From NCBI RefSeq assembly GCF_027579695.1, contig NC_083571.1, positions 49,462,390 through 49,526,389 on the forward strand: a stretch of DNA of 64,000 nucleotides. The letters are read 5' to 3'. The DNA is from Neoarius graeffei (Eukaryota > Chordata > Actinopteri > Siluriformes > Ariidae). The notes beneath the pieces were generated by a model that did not search any database, was not told the origin of the DNA, and saw only the letters and a program-made list of their open reading frames with translations. Every line of letters begins with the position of its first letter. Positions within the stretch are counted from its first letter, which is position 1. Below, piece by piece: positions 1-11,229 of the stretch. Made by a program: the position numbers and the translations under genes.

Positions 1-58
1 GCATTCCGTTTTTATTTACAATTTGTACTTTGTCCCAACTTTTTTGGAATCGGGGTTG
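1..58 (-). mobile_element. Right end of a Tc1-family transposon (cut by window start)
   Basis: The first 58 bases match the right terminal inverted repeat of the Tc1 copy at 266-1867 almost base for base and end in GGAATCGGGGTTG followed by TA. The rest of this copy lies outside the window. Confidence 0.85.
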
Positions 59-265
59 TAAAATCCTTTGCTCTTTCACCCTTTATCATTTCACGGAGAA
101 CTTGGAAGAAACTTTTGTCAGTTCCACCGTTTGTTCGATTCACAATTCAAATAGCCCAAAACAATGCAAGCATAGGGCATTTTAACGGCTAGCAAGTCAC
201 CCCAGTGATATTAATGCTTTCTGAACAGTCAGCTTAGCTGACCACCACTTCATGTTTTGCATATA

Positions 266-1867
266 CAACCCCGATTCCAAAAAAGTTGGGACAAAGTACA
301 AATTGTAAATAAAAATGGAATGCGATGATGTGGAAGTTTCAAAATTCCATATTTTATTCAGAATAGAACATAGATGACATATCAAATGTTTAAACTGAGA
401 AAATGTATCATTTAAAGAGAAAAATTAGGTGATGTTAAATTTCATGACAGCAACACATCTCAAAAAAGTTGGGACAAGGCCATGTTTACCACTGTGAGAC
501 ATCCCCTTTTCTCTTTACAACAGTCTGTAAACATCTGGGGACTGAGGAGACAAGTTGCTCAAGTTTAGGGATAGGAACGTTAACCCATTCTTGTCTAATG
601 TAGGATTCTAGTTGCTCAACTGTCTTAGGTCTTTTTTGTCGTATCTTCCGTTTTATGATGTGCCAAATGTTTTCTATGGGTGAAAGATCTGGACTGCAGG
701 CTGGCCAGTTCAGTACCTGGACCCTTCTTCTACGCAGCCATGATGCTGTAATTGATGCAGTATGTGGTTTGGCATTGTCATGTTGGAAAATGCAAGGTCT
801 TCCCTGAAAGAGACGTCGTCTAGATGGGAGCATATGTTGCTCTAGAACCTGGATATACCTTTCAGCATTGATGGTGTCTTTCCAGATGCGTAAGCTGCCC
901 ATGCCACACACACTAATGCAACCCCATACCATCAGAGATGCAGGTTTCTGAACTGAGCACTGATAACAACTTGGGTCGTCCTTCTCCTCTTTAGTCCGAA
1001 TGACACGGCGTCCCTGATTTCCATAAAGAACTTCAAATTTTAATTTGTCTGACCACAGAACAGTTTTCCACTTTGCCACAGTCCATTTTAAATGAGCCTT
1101 GGCCCAGAGAAGACGTCTGTGCTTCTGGATCATGTTTAGATACGGCTTCTTCTTTGAACTAGAGAGTTTTAGCTGGCAACGGCGGATGGCACGGTGAATT
1201 GTGTTCACAGATAATGTTCTCTGGAAATATTCCTGAGCCCATTTTGTGATTTCCAATACAGAAGCATGCCTGTATGTGATGCAGTGCCGTCTAAGGGCCC
1301 GAAGATCACGGGCACCCAGTATGGTTTTACAGCCTTGACCCTTACGCACAGAGATTCTTCCAGATTCTCTGAATCTTTTGATGATATTATGCACTGTAGA
1401 TGATATGTTCAAACTCTTTGCAATTTTACACTGTCGAACTCCTTTCTGATATTGCTCCACTATTTGTCGGCGCAGAATTAGGGGGATTGGTGATCCTCTT
1501 CCCATCTTTACTTCTGAGAGCCGCTGCCACTCCAAGATGCTCTTTTTATACCCAGTCATGTTAATGACCTATTGCCAGTTGACCTAATGAGTTGCAATTT
1601 GGTCCTCCAACTGTTCCTTTTTTGTACCTTTAACTTTTCCAGCCTCTTATTGCCCCTGTCCCAACTTTTTTGAGATGTGTTGTTGTCATGAAATTTCAAA
1701 TGAGTCAATATTTGGCATGAAATTTCAAAATGTCTCACTTTCGACATTTGATATGTTGTCTATGTTCTATTTTGAATACAATATCAGTTTTTGAGATTTG
1801 TAAATTATTGCATTCCGTTTTTATTTACAATTTGTACTTTGTCCCAACTTTTTTGGAATCGGGGTTG
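266..1867 (-). mobile_element. Tc1-family DNA transposon, near full length
   Basis: This element starts CAACCCCGATTCC and ends GGAATCGGGGTTG. TA dinucleotides flank it at 264-265 and 1868-1869, the target-site duplication expected for Tc1/mariner. The inverted repeats extend through the motif ending TTGTAAATAAAAA. It is 1602 bp long, the usual Tc1 size, and holds one open transposase on the minus strand. Another copy is at 6082-8028 and an end fragment at 1-58. Confidence 0.92.
486..1559 (-). CDS. Tc1-like DD34E transposase
   Basis: This 357-residue open frame encodes a cut-and-paste transposase that binds its own inverted repeats and inserts at TA. A helix-turn-helix region (about residues 25-125) is followed by the DDE domain. 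The catalytic residues are D171 (WSD), D261 (FQHDN) and E296 (SPIEN), with 34 residues between the last two. The length matches the Tc1 family. The motif that usually follows the first D (DESKF) reads DKLKF here, and one serine of the HTH triple-serine present in the 6.3-kb copy is missing. It is therefore open but probably weakened. Start: an upstream ATG at 1559 is used because the frame is open from it; the family start could equally be the Met at residue 19. Confidence 0.85.
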   Translation of the reverse strand: MTGYKKSILEWQRLSEVKMGRGSPIPLILRRQIVEQYQKGVRQCKIAKSLNISSTVHNIIKRFRESGRISVRKGQGCKTILGARDLRALRRHCITYRHASVLEITKWAQEYFQRTLSVNTIHRAIRRCQLKLSSSKKKPYLNMIQKHRRLLWAKAHLKWTVAKWKTVLWSDKLKFEVLYGNQGRRVIRTKEEKDDPSCYQCSVQKPASLMVWGCISVCGMGSLRIWKDTINAERYIQVLEQHMLPSRRRLFQGRPCIFQHDNAKPHTASITASWLRRRRVQVLNWPACSPDLSPIENIWHIIKRKIRQKRPKTVEQLESYIRQEWVNVPIPKLEQLVSSVPRCLQTVVKRKGDVSQW

Positions 1868-1869
1868 TA

Positions 1870-2317
1870 CTGTATAATCTAATAATCTGATGTGATGTTG
1901 GATGCAAGCAACCTTTTGAGAGAGAATGTTGAGTGATAAGTCAACCACAGGAACTTAGTCAGAGACACAATATACGGTATGGTAAACATGCTTACTGTAT
2001 CATACATCAGGTAACCTTGCCCTACCGACCTAGTACTAAAAACAGATTAAAAGAACTGTTAATCCTAGTCAGCATGATTTTAGTGAAAGAATAATGTAAT
2101 TGGCTTCACAATATTTTCCATAAACCTTATTTTCAGATGATTTGGCACTTAGCTCACCTTTGTGTACAACTCAGTATGTCTATGACATTAGTAAGAATGT
2201 GTATCTATCATTTTGACCCAAATCTAGTCCCAGACCTGATATAACACTTTTTGGTTATTTTTGTGATATTTGGCAAGCTTTTGCACCTATGAAATTTGCA
2301 GTGGCAATAATAGAACA
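1870..2317. other. No recognisable feature
   Basis: This is AT-rich sequence between the Tc1 copy and the next SINE. I see no coding frame, repeat end or RNA gene in it. Confidence 0.5.
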
Positions 2318-2690
2318 TTTTTTTTAAGAAGAAGAAACCTTTATTTGTCACATGCACACTTCAAGCACAGTGAAATTCAACCTCTGCATTTAACCCATCT
2401 GAAGCAGTGAACACACGCACATACACTCAGAGCAGTGGGCAGCCACACCAGAGCACCCGGGGAGCAGTCAGGGGTCAGGTACCTTGCTCAAGGGCACCTC
2501 AGCCCAAGGCCGCCCCACGTCAACCTAACTGCATGTCTTTGGATTGTGGGGGAAACCAGAGCACCTGGAGGAAACCCACGCAGACATGGGGAGAACATAC
2601 AAACTCCACACAGAAAGGCCCTCGCCGGCTGCTGGGTTTGAACCCGGAACCTTCTTGCTGTGAGGCGACCATGCTAACCATTTCATCGTG
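2318..2690 (-). mobile_element. SINE with the shared tRNA-like head but a different tail
   Basis: The right half (about 2515-2690, read on the minus strand) matches the head of the GGCGGCAC SINE family: the CAGCAAGAAGGTTC and GTTTGCATG-type blocks and the CCTCCAGGTG block. The left half is unlike that family. It reads TTTATTTGTCACATGC, then CATTTAACCCATCTG and CTTGCTCAAGGGCACCTC, and ends against a T-run. It is a different 3' body joined to a related head. Confidence 0.6.
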
Positions 2691-2694
2691 ATGT

Positions 2695-3060
2695 AGACAA
2701 ACTTTCCAGTATGCATTTAAAGTTCACACACAAAGCAGCTATTGTTTAATAACACTGTATAACAACATGCCTGAGTGTCAGCTGTGACAGACAGGAGGCA
2801 GGTTGAACCAGCAGGTAACACCCGATGAGTCTCACCTGTGTCGGATTGCTGGCAGTTTATGTGTATCCTTTGTGTTTGTTTGCAGAGGGAATCTGGTAAC
2901 CAGAGCGAGAGAGAGCTGAGCAGCCCAGCCCAGTATGTGTGCACTTATGTGTGCTTAGGGTGCAATAAAATAGCTGTAACTAAGCGACATTAAAACACAC
3001 CTTGAGCCGTCACAAGCCTGTCTCCCATTTCCTTATTTCCTCCAAACCACAAGAGAGTTA
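2695..3060 (+). repeat. LTR-like repeat, decayed (partner at 50.6 kb)
   Basis: The sequence contains GGTTGAACCAGCAGGTAACA, a GAGAGAGAG block, AATAAAA, and then CTGTCTCCCATTTCC. The same ordered blocks occur at 50615-51115. The layout of promoter-like part, AATAAA and CTGTCTCCC end resembles a solo LTR or its R-U5 part. No clean ends or target duplications are visible, so the class is uncertain. Confidence 0.35.
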
Positions 3061-3668
3061 CAACTGGTTATATTATAAATTTACAATGATATTGCTTTAG
3101 TAAACAATAACCATACAGTAATGAATAAAATATTTGACAGATCTAAGACTTTTCTTAACATAGGCAAACATATGCGGAAAACAATGAATGACAGGGCTAT
3201 CAACACATGGAGACAGGGCAAACAATTTTGTCATCCTGACAACATAATACACCAGTTAGCACCCAGCCAAATGGCTCCTCAGATAAACACTTGACTTTTC
3301 ACACAGAATTTTACGACGCTAATTTACATATTTGATCTGATACAAACAGCGGACGTGTGTCAAAACATTCTTACATTAAAAAATAAACATCATATCTTGG
3401 GAAAAATAAAATATATATCCTGTGTTAATGAATATTGTCCATGCAGGATTCACGAAGCCAGCTTACCCCTTTCCAGACATCCCAGGCACAATAATGTTCA
3501 CAGGTGTGTTACACTAATTAATGCCCCATCAGAAACAATAGTGGAACCATTCATAGAACCCAACAAATTAACATATTTTGCAATAGTGGGATTTGTGGAA
3601 GTTCACAAAAAAACATAAAAAAAACTTATTGATATGAAATTATGACATTGCTACATATGCATGGAACA

Positions 3669-4557
3669 GGCTTGTAGTACACAAGTCCAGGACTTGGACT
3701 CAAGTCCGACTTATGCCCTAATTTTAAGGACTCATGACTCGACTTGGACTTGAGCACTGATGACTCGGACTCAGACTCGTGCATTGATTGCATTAGGACT
3801 CGTAAATTGGAGACTTGGACTCGGACTTTTTCTTTATTTTTTTGTAACATGCCATAATAATTTGGCATAAGATATTTATATCTACATTAATTTTTGCATT
3901 AATTTTGTGCAAGAGTGCCACACCTGCATGCCTTGGTGCGTGTATCAGATAGACTCTCGGGCGCACTCCGGATGGCACACGCATCAAGTGGACTCTCGTG
4001 CACGTGCCGTAAACAGCTCGCACCTGCACAGGATTAAGGCACAATCAACAAGCCTATATAAGAACTGTGAAAACACACTTACTTTGCGAAGTATTGAGTA
4101 GCATTGCTGACACGTTACTGAGCCTTATTTTCTTGTTTGGCTTCCTGATCCCTGATTTCCTGTTTCTCGTCTTTGAGTTTGCTGAGTCTACAATAGGCTA
4201 TTTGTGCCTCGTTCGACCTATTGCCTGTTTCACGATTTTGCCTGCTGTTCTGGATTGTTTACCCTCTTCACTTGTATTAATAAACACACCTTCTGCACTT
4301 AAATCTGTCTCCCAACCATCTCTGACAGAATATTTCACACTACCTGACAAAGAGAATGCACATTCACCTGTTCATACATCATGCTCAGGAACAAACTAAT
4401 GTTAATGGTTTTAAAACAGCCACCGTCAAATGGCGCGGTTAGAATCTTGTTCTCGGACTCAACTCAGATCAATAATGGACTCGGACTCAACTCAAAAAAA
4501 ATTTTTAATAACTTGGACTGGACTCGGACTCGAGGTTTAGTGACTTGACTACGACAC
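3669..4557. mobile_element. Old DNA-transposon-like repeat rich in GGACTTGGACTC, with an LTR-like core
   Basis: Both flanks are built from variants of GACTTGGACTC (3685-3835 and 4450-4556), and the right end reads TGACTTGACTACGACACTGG. The middle (about 3900-4400) is different. It carries a TATA box, AATAAAC and a CTCTGACA|GAAT junction like the end of a sushi-type LTR. I read this as one repeat family holding a fragment of another. No target duplications were resolved. Confidence 0.4.
4055..4338 (+). promoter_or_regulatory. TATA box and self-priming-like pair in a decayed LTR
   Basis: TATATAAG is at 4055-4062. About 30 nt downstream, GCGAAGTATTG (4086-4096) is largely complementary to GAATATTTCAC (4328-4338), which directly follows the LTR-like end CTCTGACA. 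Eight of 11 positions match, plus one G-U pair. This is the same architecture as the intact retrotransposon at 31.6-37.1 kb, in eroded form. Confidence 0.3.
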
Positions 4558-4559
4558 TG

Positions 4560-5610
4560 GCATGGAAGAAGAGTCTGAAGACAGAAATCTTAGTTTCTCA
4601 GTTGTTAGCCTGTGCTACTTGCTCTCAATAGCACTGGCTTGACTGCTTTATTAACATTTTTATTAGCATTTATGACTAAAACTGCTCTATTGACACTACT
4701 GATGAACACTACACCGGCTGGAAGGTGACTTCACTGCTGTGCTGACAGTGCCGAGTCATGGTTAAGCTACCGTAGCATTGGCCTTTGAGAAGTAAATAAA
4801 TAAATACATTTTTGATCCCTCCCACTATAAATCAATATCTGATTGGTGAATTCATCTGTCACTTCCTACATAAACGTACACTGCCATGGCCTTCTGTCCT
4901 GGCAATGAAGTCCTAACCAATGAGTGAGCCAGCTCTAAACTCTTCTCAGTCTAGAGACAACAAACAAACAAATCTCACTGGATGTTTTCAAGACAGTAAC
5001 CCTTTAATTTCTGAAGAAAATTTGATAGAAAATGAGGCCAAATTAGAATTAGAAGAGAATAATTATGATGAAATGATGAAAAAATTAAAGAATGCAAGAA
5101 ATTAAATATAGCACTTGAAATGCTGATATGTTTGGACCTTCTCTGAAGGCCTAGAAGGCCCTGATGGTTCCGCTGTGTTTTACATATAGAAGTGTTGGCC
5201 TGGATCAATTAAACGTCCATTGCAAATTAGTGAACAGAACATGAGGATAAACTAACTTCTGACAATTTTCATCTGTTTTAACTTGAAAACTCCAAGTTGC
5301 CAGAATGGAATTTTCTTTAAATATTTGACCTGGTATCAGCTTAGATTTTGCTCATGGATTCCAAATTATATCTGTCTATAAATAAGTCAGCATATGCTGC
5401 CTTTCCATGGCAAGGTGAGTTTTCTGATTACTTTTTTAAGTGAGAAAAACACCTGTTTTGATATTGATGCCTTCAATGCCAATATGTGTGGGCGTTGATT
5501 GCACAACTGCCCTTCACCCACAGATGGCTCTTAAGTTTCTTTTATAAAACTGTCTTTAAAATATGCATAACTTTCCCCTATTATAATGATGACTTCAAGC
5601 AACGAGTCAC
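4560..5610. other. No recognisable feature
   Basis: This is AT-rich sequence with only short chance frames. No repeat ends, RNA genes or conserved domains were recognised. Confidence 0.45.
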
Positions 5611-5613
5611 TCC

Positions 5614-5930
5614 AATTACAGTTTTTCTCAATTGATTACACACTATTATTGCACTCTGTTCGGAAATTCGTAAGTGAGGATGCGCGTAATTGGGATCAGT
5701 TGATTACACACTATTATTTTCACAATCCCAAACACAGTAGTCTTTTTCCCGAGACACAGTCTCCACTACACACATTTACTGCACTTAAATCTCATTACAA
5801 ACTCTTTAAAGACTTTTCCCAAAACACTTCACACATTTGTCAGGTCCTGCACACAAATTTCATCATCTCCCATGCCTTTTTTCCCCCAAGAACGAACATA
5901 TATTTTGCACACACTCTTTAATCAGTGACC
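5614..5930 (+). mobile_element. End fragment of an IS630-like element
   Basis: It begins ATTACAGTTTTTCTCAATTG. This is the counterpart, inverted, of the end at about 13070-13087 (TTGAGAAACTGTAAAAC) next to the IS630-like transposase remnant. It carries no coding frame. Confidence 0.35.
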
Positions 5931-6301
5931 TCAACAGGACAAACATTACCTAGCTTTTTAAAAAAATACTTTTTATTAACTACACCCTGGTGAAAAATAA
6001 ATGTACTTTATTGTATTTAAAGTATATTCATATTTTCAATAGTATATTGAAAATGTACTTACACAAATTGTACTTTTTGTACAACCCCGATTCCAAAAAA
6101 GTTGGGACAAAGTACAAATTGTAAATAAAAACGGAATGCAATGATGTGGAAGTTTCAAAATTCCATATTTTATTCAGAATAGAACATAGATGACATATCA
6201 AACGTTTAAACTGAGAAAATGTATCATTTAAAGAGAAAAATTGGGTGATTTTAAATTTCATGACAACAACACATCTCAAAAAAGTTGGGACAAGGCCATG
6301 T

Positions 6302-7276
6302 TTACCACTGTGAGACATCCCCTTTTCTCTTTACAACAGTCTGTAAACATAGGGGGACTGAGGAGACAAGTTGCTCAAGTTTAGGGATAGGAATGTTAAC
6401 CCATTCTTGTCTAATGTAGGATTCTAGTTGCTCAACTGTCTTAGATCTTTTTTGTTGTATCTTCCGTTTTATGATGCGCCAAATGTTTTCTATGGGTGAA
6501 AGATCTGGACTGCAGGCTGGCCAGTTCAGTACCTGGACCCTTCTTCTACGCAGCCATGATGCTGTAATTGATGCAGTATGTGGTTTGGCATTGTCATGTT
6601 GGAAAATGCAAGGCCTTCCCTGAAAGAGACGTCGTCTGGATGGGAGCATATGTTGCTCTAGAACCTGGATATACCTTTCAGCATTGATGGTGTCTTTCCA
6701 GATGTGTAAGCTGCCCATGCCACACGCACTAATGCAACCCCATACCATCAAAGATGCAGGCTTCTGAACTGAGCACTGATAACAACTTGGGTCATCCTTC
6801 TCTTTAGTCCGAATGACATGGCGTCCCTGATTTCCATAAAGAACTACAAATTTTGATTCGTCTGACCACAGACCAGTTTTCCACTTTGCCACAGTCCATT
6901 TTAAATGAGCCTTGGCCCAGAGAAGACGTCTGCGCTTCTGGTTGATGTTTAGATACGGCTTCTTCATTGAACTATAGAGTTTTAGCTGGCAACGGCGGAT
7001 GGCATGGTGAATTGTGTTCACAGATAATGTTCTCTGGAAATATTCCTGAGCCCATTTTGTGATTTCCAATACAGAAGCATGCCTGCACGTGATGCAATGC
7101 CGTCTAAGGGCCCGAAGATCACAGGCACCCAGTATGGTTTTCCGGCCTTGACCCTTACGCACAGAGATTCTTCCAGATTCTCTGAATCTTTTGATGATAT
7201 TATGCACTGTAGATGATGATATGTTCAAACTCTTTGCAATTTTACACTGTTGAACTCCTTTCTGATATTGCTCCAC
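6302..7276 (-). pseudogene. Tc1 transposase, N-terminus separated by a SINE
   Basis: The 324-residue open frame covers nearly the whole DD34E transposase, closely matching the protein at 486-1559. It keeps the WSDESKF, FQHDN and SPIEN catalytic motifs, which are in better shape than in that copy. The first twenty-odd codons of the family protein lie beyond the SINE, at about 7690-7760, so the natural start is cut off. An internal Met at 7276 could give a protein lacking only the extreme N-terminus. It is broken at gene level, but the catalytic part is intact. Confidence 0.8.
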
Positions 7277-7315
7277 TATTTGTCGGCGCAGAATTAGGGG
7301 GATTGGTGATCCTCT

Positions 7316-7686
7316 GGCGGCATGGTGGTGTAGTGGTTAGCGCTGTCGCCTCACAGCAAGAAGGTTCTGGGTTCGAGCCCCGGGGCCGGCGAGGGCCTTT
7401 CTGTGTGGAGTTTGCATGTTCTCCCCGTGTCCGCGTGGGTTTCCTCCGGGTGCTCCGGTTTCCAAAGACATGCAGGTTAGGTTAACTGGTGACTCTAAAT
7501 TGACCGTAGGTGTGAATGTGAGTGTGAATGGTTGTCAATGTGTCAGCCCTGTGATGACCTGGCGACTTGTCCAGGGTGTACCCCGCCTTTCGCCCGTAGT
7601 CAGCTGGGATAGGCTCCAGCTTGCCTGCGACCCTGTAGAAGGATAAAGCGGCTAGAGATAATGAGATGAGATGAGATGAGATGAGA
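7316..7686 (+). mobile_element. tRNA-derived SINE (GGCGGCAC family) with clear target duplication
   Basis: The head starts GGCGGCATGG, with an A-box-like TGGTGTAGTGGTTAGC and a B-box-like GGGTTCGAGCCCC. The body runs to GATAAAGCGGCTAGAGATAA and a (GAGAT)n tail. The target duplication TGGTGATCCTCT (12 bp) is at 7304-7315 and 7687-7698. This best-delimited copy defines the family in this window. Confidence 0.92.
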
Positions 7687-8026
7687 TGGTGATCCTCTTC
7701 CCATCTTTACTTCTGAGAGCCCTCTGCCACTCCAAGATGCTCTTTTTATACCCAGTCATGTTAATGACCTATTGCCAATTGACCTAATGAGTTGCAATTT
7801 GGTCCTCCAGCTGTTCCTTTTTTGTACCTTTAACTTTTCCACCCTCTTATTGCCCCTGTCCCAACAATATTTGGCATGAAATTTCAAAATATCTCTCACT
7901 TTCGACATTTGATATGTTGTCTATGTTCTATTGTGAATACGATATCAGTTTTTGAGATTTGTAAATTATTGCATTCCGTTTTTTATTTACAATTTGTATT
8001 TTGTCCCAACTTTTTTGGAATCGGGG

Positions 8027-8031
<5 letters not shown>

Positions 8032-8084
<53 letters not shown>
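8032..8084. repeat. (TA)n microsatellite
   Basis: This is a nearly pure TA array directly after the Tc1 end and before a reversed SINE. Confidence 0.95.
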
Positions 8085-8087
<3 letters not shown>

Positions 8088-8097
8088 TATATATATA

Positions 8098-8417
8098 TCC
8101 ATAACCGCTTATCCTGTCCCAGCTGACTATGGGCGAGACGCGGGGTACACCCTGGACAAGTCGCCAGATCATTGCAGGGCTGACACAGAGAGACAAACAA
8201 CAATTCACACTCACATTCATACCTACGGTCAATTTAGAGCCATCAATTTGCCTAACTTGCATGTCTTTGGGGGAAACTGGAGAACCCGGAGGGAACGCAC
8301 ACAGACATGGGGAGAACATGCAAACTCCACACAGAAAGGCCCTCGTCAGCCACTGGACTCAAACCCACAACCTTCTTGCTGTGAGATGACAGTGCGAACC
8401 ACTACACCATCGTGCTG

Positions 8418-8418
<1 letters not shown>
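8098..8418 (-). mobile_element. GGCGGCAC-family SINE, 3' end shortened
   Basis: This is the reverse of the SINE consensus, from TCCATAACCGCTTATCC to CACTACACCATCGTGCTGC. Several substitutions and a shorter internal part show that it is an older copy. Confidence 0.85.

Positions 8419-8499
<81 letters not shown>
8419..8499. repeat. (TCTA)n microsatellite
   Basis: About twenty uninterrupted TCTA units lie between two reversed SINE copies. Confidence 0.97.
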
Positions 8500-8850
8500 G
8501 TAGCCACTTATCCTGTCTTACAGGGTCGCAGACAACCTGGAGCCTATCCCAGCTGACTACGGGCAAAAGGCAGGGTACACCCTGGACAAGTCGACAGGTC
8601 ATCACAGGGCTGGCACATAGGCACAGACAACCATTCACACTCACATTCACAGCTACAGTCAATGTAGAGTCACCAATTAACCTCATTCGCATGTCTTTGG
8701 ACTGTAGGGGAAACTGGAGGACCCGGAGGAAACCCATACAGACACGGGGAGAACATGCAAACTCCACACAGAAAGGCCCCTGTCAGCCACTGGGCTCGAA
8801 CCCATAACGTTCTTGCTGTGAGATGACAGTGCCAACCACTACACCACCTG
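8500..8850 (-). mobile_element. GGCGGCAC-family SINE
   Basis: This is a reversed copy, from TAGCCACTTATCCTG to ACACCACCTG, with the body of the family recognisable throughout. Confidence 0.85.
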
Positions 8851-8862
8851 CTCTCTCTCTCC

Positions 8863-8926
<64 letters not shown>
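8863..8926. repeat. (TA)n microsatellite
   Basis: A pure TA array separates two SINEs that lie in opposite orientation. Confidence 0.95.
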
Positions 8927-8929
<3 letters not shown>

Positions 8930-9286
8930 GGCACAGTGTGGTTAGCACTGTCACCTCACAGCAAGAAGGTCCAGGTTTGAGCCCCGTGGCCGGCGAGGGC
9001 CTTTCTGTGTGAAGTTCGCATGTTCTCCCCGTGTCCGTGTGGGTTTCCTCCGGGTGCTCCAGTTTCCCCCACAGTCCAAAGACATGCAGGTTAGGTTAAC
9101 TGGTGACTCTAAATTGACCATAGGTGTGAGTGTGAATGGTTGTCTGTGTCTGTGTGTCAGCCCTGTGATGACCTGGCGACTTGTCCAGGGTGTACCCCGC
9201 CTCTCGCCAGTAGTCAGCTGGGATAGGCTCCAGCTTGCCTGCGACCCTGTAGAACAAGATAAAGCGGCTACAGATAATGAGATGAG

Positions 9287-9288
<2 letters not shown>
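8927..9288 (+). mobile_element. GGCGGCAC-family SINE
   Basis: Forward copy starting GGCGGCACAG and ending GATAATGAGATGAGA, followed directly by a (TA)n/(TG)n array. Confidence 0.88.
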
Positions 9289-9289
<1 letters not shown>

Positions 9290-9339
<50 letters not shown>

Positions 9340-9350
9340 ATATATATATA

Positions 9351-9448
<98 letters not shown>
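9290..9448. repeat. (TA)n / (TG)n compound microsatellite
   Basis: Alternating blocks of TA and TG dinucleotides lie against the left end of the Tc1 at 9451. Confidence 0.95.
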
Positions 9449-9450
9449 CA

Positions 9451-11028
9451 CAGTTGTGTTCAAAATAATAGCAGTGTATTTAAAAACGTGAGTAAAGCTC
9501 AAAATCCTTATAATAGTTTTTATTTCCATGCATTGGGAACACTGCACATTATATTCTACATCAAAACATGAAGAAAAATGTATGAATATTTTAATTACTT
9601 TACAGAAAATGAAGAAAAATGAACATTGGGCTGTTCAAAAAAATAGCAGTGTCTGCATTTTTCATTACAAACTCCAAATATTTACTGTATAAACTGAAAA
9701 AATCTTAAGGATTTAGTATTCCTATGAATCACTAAACTAATATTTAGTTGTATAACCACGGTTTCTGAGAACTTCTGGCACCTGTGAACAGGTATTCCAG
9801 CCCAGGATGATTTGACAACATTCCACAATTCCTCTGCATTTCTTGGTTTTGCCTCAGAAACAGCATTTTTGATGTCACCCCACAAGTTTTCTATCGGATT
9901 AAGGTCCGGGGATTGGGCTGGCCACTCCATAACTTTCATTTTGTTGGTCTTGAACCCTGATGCTGCTCGCTTACTGGTGTGTTTGGGGTCGTTGTCTTGT
10001 TGAAACACCCATTTCAAGGGCATTTCCTCTTCAGCATAAGGCAACATGACCTCTTCAAGTATTTTGATATATGCAAACTGATCCATGATCCCTGGTATGC
10101 GATAAATGGGCCCAACACCATAGTAAGAGAAACATTCCCATATCATGATGCTTGCACCACCATGCTTCACTGTCTTCAGAGTGTACTGTGGCTTGAATTC
10201 AGTGTTTGGGGGTCGTCTGAAAAACTGTCTGCGGCCCTTGGACCCAAAAAGAACAATTTTACTTTCATCAGTCCACAAAATGTTTTTCCATTTCTCTTTA
10301 GGCCAGTCGATGTGTTCTTTGGCAAATTGTATCCTCTTCAGCACGTCTTTTTTTTTAACAATGGAACTTTGCGGGAGCTTCTTGCCGATAGATTAGCTTC
10401 ACACAGGCATCTTTTAATTGTCACAGTACTCACAGGTAACTTCAGACCGTCTTTGATCACTCTGGAGCTGATCATTGGCTGAGTCTTTGCCATTCTGGCT
10501 ATTCTTCGATCCATTCGAATGGTAGTCTTCTGTTTTCTTCCACGTCTCTCTGGCTTTGCTGTCCATTTTAAAGCATTGGAGCTCATTTTAGCTGAGCAGC
10601 CCATCATTTTCTGCACTTTACAGTATACATTTTACCTCTCCAATCAACGTTTTAATCAAAGCACGCTGTTCTTCTGAACAATGTCTGAAACGATCCATGT
10701 TTCTCATGTTTTCAGAGAGAAATGGATGTACAACATGTGCTGGCTTCATCCTTAAATTAGGGCCACCTGACTGACATCTGTTTTTTCACAGAATGAATGA
10801 TCTCACTAATTAAACTCCACACTGCTATTATTTTGAACATGTCCCTTTCACTTAATTATTCGATTACACAGACTCAGGAGCATGCATATCATGAATGTTG
10901 GGTCTGTTGGTTTTCTATGACTCTACTACACCTACTGGTAAATTATTTGCCATGTAGTAATATAATTTCCACCAAAAACAGTGACTGATCTGGTTAGTCG
11001 TGTCGGACTGCTATTATTTTGAACACAA

Positions 11029-11030
<2 letters not shown>
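9451..11030 (-). mobile_element. Second-family Tc1 transposon inside a TA array
   Basis: The ends are CAGTTGTGTTCAAAATAATA and the inverse TATTATTTTGAACACAAGTG. (TA)n arrays lie on both sides, as expected if a TA-targeting element landed in a TA microsatellite. Length is about 1.58 kb. The transposase is split only by a shift in an A-run. Confidence 0.88.
9682..10616 (-). pseudogene. Tc1-like transposase split by one frameshift
   Basis: Two overlapping frames make one protein. The N-terminal helix-turn-helix part is at 10338-10616 (92 residues). The DDE part is at 9682-10344 (220 residues), with WTDESK, FQQDN and NPIEN in order. The break falls in a run of nine T (A on the coding strand) at 10348-10356, so a one-base slip is the simplest cause. 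All three catalytic acids remain. The family differs from the copies at 0.5 and 6.3 kb in both terminal repeats and protein sequence. Confidence 0.85.

Positions 11031-11090
<60 letters not shown>
11031..11090. repeat. (TA)n microsatellite
   Basis: A TA array directly follows the right end of the Tc1. Confidence 0.95.
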
Positions 11091-11095
<5 letters not shown>

Positions 11096-11229
11096 GGAAC
11101 TAAGGCAGGCAGTTCTTGACAATAATGAGATATTTAACAGTTATTCCACAAAATGAAATTGAGTCATACTGTACATGAGCTGATCGCTGTAAGCCATGTA
11201 CGACAAGATTGAGTGGAATAACTGTTTTA

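Larger units (their letters stand above)
6082..8028 (-). mobile_element. Tc1 copy interrupted by a SINE
   Basis: It starts CAACCCCGATTCC after TA (6080-6081) and ends GGAATCGGGGTT at a (TA)n array. It is collinear with the copy at 266-1867 except for a SINE at 7316-7686 and loss of about 50 bp after the CCCCTGTCCCAAC block near 7865. The insertion and the lost segment make it non-autonomous. Confidence 0.9.

Noticed and set aside
7335-7395. tRNA gene call at SINE heads (A and B boxes)
   Set aside because: Promoter boxes are tRNA-like, but no cloverleaf with proper acceptor stem and anticodon arm is present, and the unit continues as a SINE.
7876-9571. Frames made of YIYIYI, CVCVCV or YLSIYLSI repeats
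   Set aside because: They are translations of (TA)n, (TG)n and (TCTA)n microsatellites.
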